DNA from: Kryptolebias marmoratus
Taxonomy: Eukaryota > Chordata > Actinopteri > Cyprinodontiformes > Rivulidae
Assembly (NCBI RefSeq): GCF_001649575.2
Contig: NC_051436.1
Location: 9,626,448-9,690,447, forward strand
Direction of reading: 5' to 3'
Length of the DNA stretch: 64,000 bases
The position numbers and the translations under genes were made by a program. The notes below the pieces were generated by a model. That model was not told where the DNA came from and ran no database searches. It saw nothing but the letters and a program-made list of their open reading frames with translations. Below are positions 59,021 through 64,000 of this stretch, piece by piece; within the stretch, counting starts at the first letter, position 1; the number at the start of each line of letters is the position of its first letter.

Positions 59021-59689
59021 AAAATAGAAATGTAAACAAACAGTTAAGAGATAAACCAACTATTTGGACTATATTGGTCACTTCAATATAAAAATAATAA
59101 TTAAAAATGAATAAGATTTTAATGCTTGTGCAAGGGTTTTCTAAGGGCTGGTAATTGTACTTTTTTTTAAAGTAAGGCAGAAAATAAAGAAAGAAAATAA
59201 CAGCTTCTAGTTTTATCAACATCACAAAAAAAAAAAAAAGTTCCATAACTACGATGTATTAAAACAAACTGAAAGAGACGATGCACTTTTTAGTTTATGA
59301 GTAGCATTTAAAATAACAGCGAAGTGTTTTGCATAAAAATATAGCCGGAAAGTCATGTTTAATTAGGGTTTGATGAAAAAAAATAAATAAATGGTCCTTT
59401 GTGCTTTAAACCTAACCAAAGGATCCGACTCTTGGGAGTCAAGGTCTCCACCATCCTCCACAACCTGACAAATATCAGCATCCATCCACTCTAAATGAAG
59501 CACCTCCTGCTGTGCAAAATAAAATAAAAAAATGTTACCAGAAAACTTAACTTAAGGCACTTCTCTTCCCACCGTAGTGTCTTTTGAAAAACCTCATTTG
59601 CTAGTGTGAGTGTTTCTAGTAGACATGAATGAAATAGATATTATTAAAACGCCACTCTCAGGAGAAAAGTTTTCCAATTAAGGAATTCT
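59021..59689. other. Unique non-coding stretch
   Basis: Nothing recognised. Confidence 0.4.
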
Positions 59690-59760
59690 GCTGCTCTCTT
59701 GGTGCCGCATGTATTGAATGATTGACAGCTTCATTAATTAGCTAGCTAGACTTTAAAGAT
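59690..59760. promoter_or_regulatory. PBX-MEIS motif next to homeodomain sites
   Basis: tgattgacag at 59719-59728 is the composite PBX-MEIS (TALE) site, followed five bases later by attaattag at 59733-59741. Unique, non-coding surroundings. Confidence 0.4.
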
Positions 59761-62760
59761 TGGTGGAAGAGTGGCTATGAGCTATGTGAGGAATGTTACA
59801 GGAGTAGACTTCTATTAAGCTTTTTTTTTTTAACATAAAAAAAGTGAGGAAAGATTTGTATGCGGTCAGCATTTCAGTCAGGCAACAAAACCTACTAAGC
59901 TTTAAAAACAAGGGACTGATACGAGACTGTTTTCGTACCTTTGACAACATTAGATTCAAGTCGAATCAGAACTCGTGCACCACCTATTTCAAAACACAGC
60001 AGTGAAATTCAATTAGCAGTTAAATTTGGCTTTATTTAACTATATTCCACCAGGCGTCAGTGGAAGTTTTATGCGTTTGAATCCAGTTAATTAGTCCCAA
60101 TCTCTGCAAACACCTTTCCCTTGACAAAGATTTCTAGTTCCCCCACCATGTTGTGTAGACATGGGCTGGTTTCCAAGGTTCAATGTATACCACAGTGTTA
60201 AAAGTCAGTGTCAAAACCAGCTTTTTTTTTTTTTTTTTTTTAATATGTCCTACCATTCCTTTGGTTTAAGCTCCTTTTAATGAGATGCCAGAGACGGTGT
60301 GGGGGTGTCGCCGGTTGCACTGTATGTAGCGCAGAGTAATGTTCCCACTCCACGACCTGTTGCTGCAAGTATGAGTCAGCTGTGTGATGGCCGAAAGAGA
60401 AACTTTTACCCTCGTTATAAAAAAAAAAGACAGTATAATATAAGAAATGTTTCCAGTAACAAAAAAACCCAACAACACACGATCATAGCTGGTCAAGGAT
60501 GTGCCACCCATCAATCTTTTTAAAGGCAACGCTGTTATGGATTAAACATTTACAAACATTACATTAACAAACGGCCAATGTGTCGCGTTGAGTTGCAGTG
60601 GCAGCTTTAAACTGGCGACGCAAAATATTGGAGCAAATCTAAAGAAAACCCAGTCTTAGTCATACTTCTGTCACGTTTTGTTTTCTCCAGTGAGAACTCC
60701 CACCCCGAGGCGTTCAGCCAGGGGCTTCAGAGTATTCCCACGAAAGAAAATTTTCAGAGCCTAAAAGCTGAAAAACACTCCAGGAACGCCGTGGCGTGAC
60801 ACTAGGAGCGTTTCAACCAACGTCACTGAAACGCTGTAACGATCCACCGCTGCTTGTGTGGACTTCGGCGTGAACTCTACCACCAGTCAGACAGGATTTC
60901 TCACCAGGGCAGCCAACCTCTGGAGCAACAGCGTCGTTGTCATTGTCTACATGACGACAAAATTCAGGGTCACGCATCTCTGGATACTTCTTAACCTTAA
61001 CAATTGTCCTTTCATCATTTTTTATATTTTTGATGTGCTTCAAAATAAAACAGTGTTGAGAAAAATGACTGACCCCTGTGACAAAGTGTCTGTTGATGGC
61101 CCGGTGCTGCCGGTGTGGGAGGTGTAATTTTTGACGAATGTCATATTCTATCTATGCGTTTTGCCGTTATGATGCCAAGGAATTGAGTCCCAACTACCCC
61201 TCAACCAGTTCCTGCTCCTTTTCCATCAGTGAGGTGACATCTTGTGTACCTAAAGCTGCTTTATGACGCTGGGAACCAGAACAATTAGGCCCTTGAAATT
61301 GCCTGCCACTTCACTTATTGCAACTTCTCTCCCCATATGTGGTGGGCACACATGAAGCTAACATTCAGATGGTTTTTTTTGGACTCGACCACCAGGCGCT
61401 CACTGGTAAGCACCCCCCTATAGGCTTGGTTCCAGGAGGGTGGACTGGCTTCTGTATTCCAAGTGAGGTTTCCCGTTTTCGCAGAGTTCTTTGCCTCTTC
61501 ACACATCACCAACCTTCACTCAGAAACATTTGTGACGTTGGGCGCTCCGAATCATTTCCAGGTATTTGTTTCGATAAGTTTCTGCTTTCCCTTTCCCGAA
61601 GTTTGCTTTCATTTCCAGCTGGCAAAGCACTTCCTAAAACCCAGTTTCAAAAAGTGCCACTTGGCTCGTGTCAAATAGTTTGACTAAACTTTGCTGAGGC
61701 AAGAGAGGTGCAAAGTCACGCCACTCTTGTTCAGAAGCAGAAATCCGAGTCTGGTCTCACTTTGGTGGAGGTCAGAGGGTTCAGGTGTCCCTGTCTCTTC
61801 GCCTTTCCTGATGTCAGGGAGAACGCGCACAGCGGGCAGCTTGTCACGCAGGACGGCAAGCTCCTTTCTTTTTCGCTCCTCGCCCCTCTCAATCACGACC
61901 CCCTCCCGCACCCCCACTATTTTGGAGTGCTACTCGAGACACGGCTACACCTGAGACCCTCTTGCCTCGCTGCCATCGGATCAGCTGCCGAGTCTAACAC
62001 CATATCCTCTGTCTTTTGTCCTCTGCCCACGTAATAACTCTGCACTGCCTGGAGAACAGAAAAGGGAGTTGAAGCAGCAGCGGCGCAAAACGGAGACAAG
62101 TCTCTAAATGTTTCTTATGCAACAATTCCTTCCCCTCTCACACACTTCTTCCAAAGGCGACACTCCTCGGCACGCAGAAGTGGGTATTTTTGTTTGGAAA
62201 CAAAAGCAGGCGTGCTTCTGAGGCGACTGTTAAAGCTATTTGCAAAGCACATGCTTTTCTCCCTCTCGCCAATCAATTTAACACCTACACCTCCCCTCTC
62301 GCTGGCTTTGGTTCATCGGTTTTAAATGGCACAAGGCAGCCTCGCGTTGTTCTTTTGACTCGCTCGGAAGACGAGAAACATCTCCTCCGTAGCGAGTCCC
62401 AATCACCGATAGGTTGGGTCAGAACAAACAGGGATGCATAAGTAAAAAGGAGCTGTGGCAGTGTCTGAAGACTCAATTATATTTCTGAGAGTTGGTAAAA
62501 ACAGGACAAGGATTTGGAAACCTCCCCACCCCCCACCCCCTTATAAATCTTGCGCAAAGCAGAATTGCAAGAGAAGAAGCCATCTGACTCTTATCCCTGC
62601 CTTCTCCAGAGCCTGGGATGAGCCTGAGCCAGCAAATGTCAGTCGGATAAAGACCAAGCCTGACAGACCGACACAGGAGTTTTGTCATTTCGTGTGTCAT
62701 CCCTTTGCTAGCGAGCCCAATCTATGCCAGTCTCAGAAAGCCTTGAAATGATGTTTGGTG
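59761..62760. other. Unique non-coding stretch, about 3 kb
   Basis: A poly-T run lies at 60222-60241. Open frames on both strands around 60810-61130 and 61680-62040 show no domain and no pair of matching splice sites. Confidence 0.35.
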
Positions 62761-62815
62761 GTGTATGTGTGTGTGTGTGTGTGTTGGGGTGTGTGTGTGT
62801 GGGGGGGGGGGGGGG
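62761..62815. repeat. (GT)n followed by a long G run
   Basis: GT dinucleotides with one tggggt interruption, then 15 G to 62815. Confidence 0.92.
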
Positions 62816-63714
62816 CATTCTAAGGGTGAACGTCAGGTTGTGTAACTCCTCTAAGCCCTACGATAGCTGAAACACTGAGGACGTGCGCTATTCTGGTGCC
62901 CAAATGGCCTTTGAGAGTTTCTACGATTGTCTTATGATGGGATTGCCATGGAAACACAAAACACATGGACTATTTCCCCACAAACAAGATGAGCCTCTTC
63001 AACAAGGTCTTTCATAAGCCAGGGGCTCTGTCCAGTCTCTGATAATATTCTAAGGGACTTGATATTTGCAAAAAGTAAATACTGCACTGTGCCATTAATC
63101 TGGGAGTTTAAAAAAAAAAAACACACACACACTTTAGGTTTAATTATGTACAAGCTGTACAATGCTACAGATATTAAACATAAAAGGTGAATATGTAAGT
63201 ATTTGACAGCATGGTAGAACACTACCCCTTCATCTACTTTAAGTAAAAATACCAATAAAATGATCGAACTGAGTAATGTTTTGTTGCCAAAGCTCTTGGC
63301 TCAAAGGAAAATGTGATTTTAAAAAAACCTAAATAAAAAGAAAGAGAACAAAGAAAAAAGAAATTTCACTTTCCTGGGTCTTTAAATTCATTTACAATAT
63401 TGTATTTTTATAATAAGTTTCTGTTTATTTCAACTTGGAAGTATTTTATAGTTTCTAAGCAAAACAAACTGACAAAAGAAAAAATATTTTTTTGGTTTTT
63501 AATTTTTTTTTGTTTTTTTAAGTATTGCTGATGGTTCCAATATGTTAAGGACTGTCCACACACAAGTGAAGTAAATGTAACAATTATGTTGATCCACACA
63601 GTGGAGTAAAGAGGCTTTTTAAGCAAAGTTTCTAAGGATGCAGTGGCAGAGTTCGGCTGCACCCAGAACCAAAAAAAAAAAAGGATTTCAAAGCAGAGGT
63701 TTTCCCATCAAAAC
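62816..63714. other. Unique non-coding stretch
   Basis: A/T-rich with A and T runs; nothing recognised. Confidence 0.4.
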
Positions 63715-63850
63715 GGGTTTCTGTGCTAAACCGGAGCCGGAGCTTGCTTAGCACCACAAAACTAGTACAATCTCAGCACGGACTCCTTGCTGGACCAGTT
63801 AAAAGAACCGCTTTTGGCAGGAGCTCTGGGTCAGGCTCACGGACACCAAC
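63715..63850. repeat. Probable dispersed repeat (gctaaaccggagccgg type)
   Basis: gctaaaccggagccggagct, gcttagcacc and cagttaaaagaacc recall a common fish repeat and resemble 50590-50690 loosely. Confidence 0.3.
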
Positions 63851-63884
63851 CAACCAACCATGTTATTGACTGTCTGCGCTTAAT

Positions 63885-64000
63885 ATTCTGTTAGCAAAAT
63901 ATGTCATGAATCAGTGGACAGATTTAGTGAGTGATATGCATTCCTCCATAAAAGGTTTTTTTTTTATCTCTTTGCTTCAGAGGTATTCCAACCAAATCAC
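63885..64000 (-). repeat. Family A fragment, minus orientation, at window edge
   Basis: ctgttagcaaaatatgtcat, gaatcagtggacagattta, then directly tatgcattcctcc, so most of the monomer is deleted between the two ends. Confidence 0.65.

Noticed and set aside
59939..59981. Possible 43-bp minus exon ending at aaag/gtacga
   Set aside because: Both splice sites are weak and the peptide is too short to judge.
60813..61043. Minus frame KYPEMRDPEFCRHVDNDND and following
   Set aside because: The amino-acid mix is plausible but no family is recognised and no donor/acceptor pair fits; the opposite strand is also open.
1..64000. CRISPR arrays, rRNA genes, bacterial operons or integrated virus
   Set aside because: No regularly spaced repeats with unique spacers, no rRNA-like blocks and no viral gene order; tandem family A monomers are too long and lack spacers.

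Overview
This is a eukaryotic window, almost certainly from a ray-finned (teleost) fish. The evidence is the repeat content: a decayed L2-like LINE 3' end with the fish-type A/T-rich tail, several short hAT elements with 8-bp target duplications, a hAT remnant carrying a CGGBP1-like zinc finger, RTE-type tails ending in tandem gatg/gata words, and a tRNA-derived SINE. The base composition (about 40% GC by eye), long homopolymers and many CA/GT microsatellites fit. Nothing bacterial, organellar or viral was seen. A killifish-like (cyprinodontiform) source is only a guess. There are four N gaps (6320-6967, 20314-20405, 24572-25225, 34620-34678).

Coding content is very low. The best evidence is two short minus-strand internal exons with good splice sites and a single open frame each: 51863-51949 (87 bp) and 36596-36659 (64 bp). 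Their phases are compatible, so most of the window may be a large intron or introns of one minus-strand gene that I could not identify. Two weaker exon candidates are 27781-27914 (minus) and 15127-15254 (plus). No start codon, promoter or polyadenylation site can be assigned.

The rest is repeats and unique non-coding DNA. Family A, the dominant repeat, occurs as about 15 clusters in both orientations, roughly a tenth of the window. Its monomer is about 304 bp, often a head-to-tail dimer, and better copies are bounded by short hairpins. One cluster (5400-7415) was interrupted by a hAT transposon (6110-7160) with a perfect 8-bp duplication. Family B is a longer element pieced together from five partial copies (3150-3492, 14490-15010, 29105-29480, 40800-41640, 51040-51190). 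Family C is a foldback element (16018-16942) with about 30-bp identical terminal inverted repeats and an internal perfect 20-bp stem; relatives lie near 12480 and 40399.

Between repeats are unique tracts rich in homeodomain, TALE and GATA-like words (17430-17720, 24170-24545, 39405-39650, 58425-58540, 59690-59760). They look like conserved developmental enhancers around a regulatory gene, but conservation cannot be tested from one sequence.
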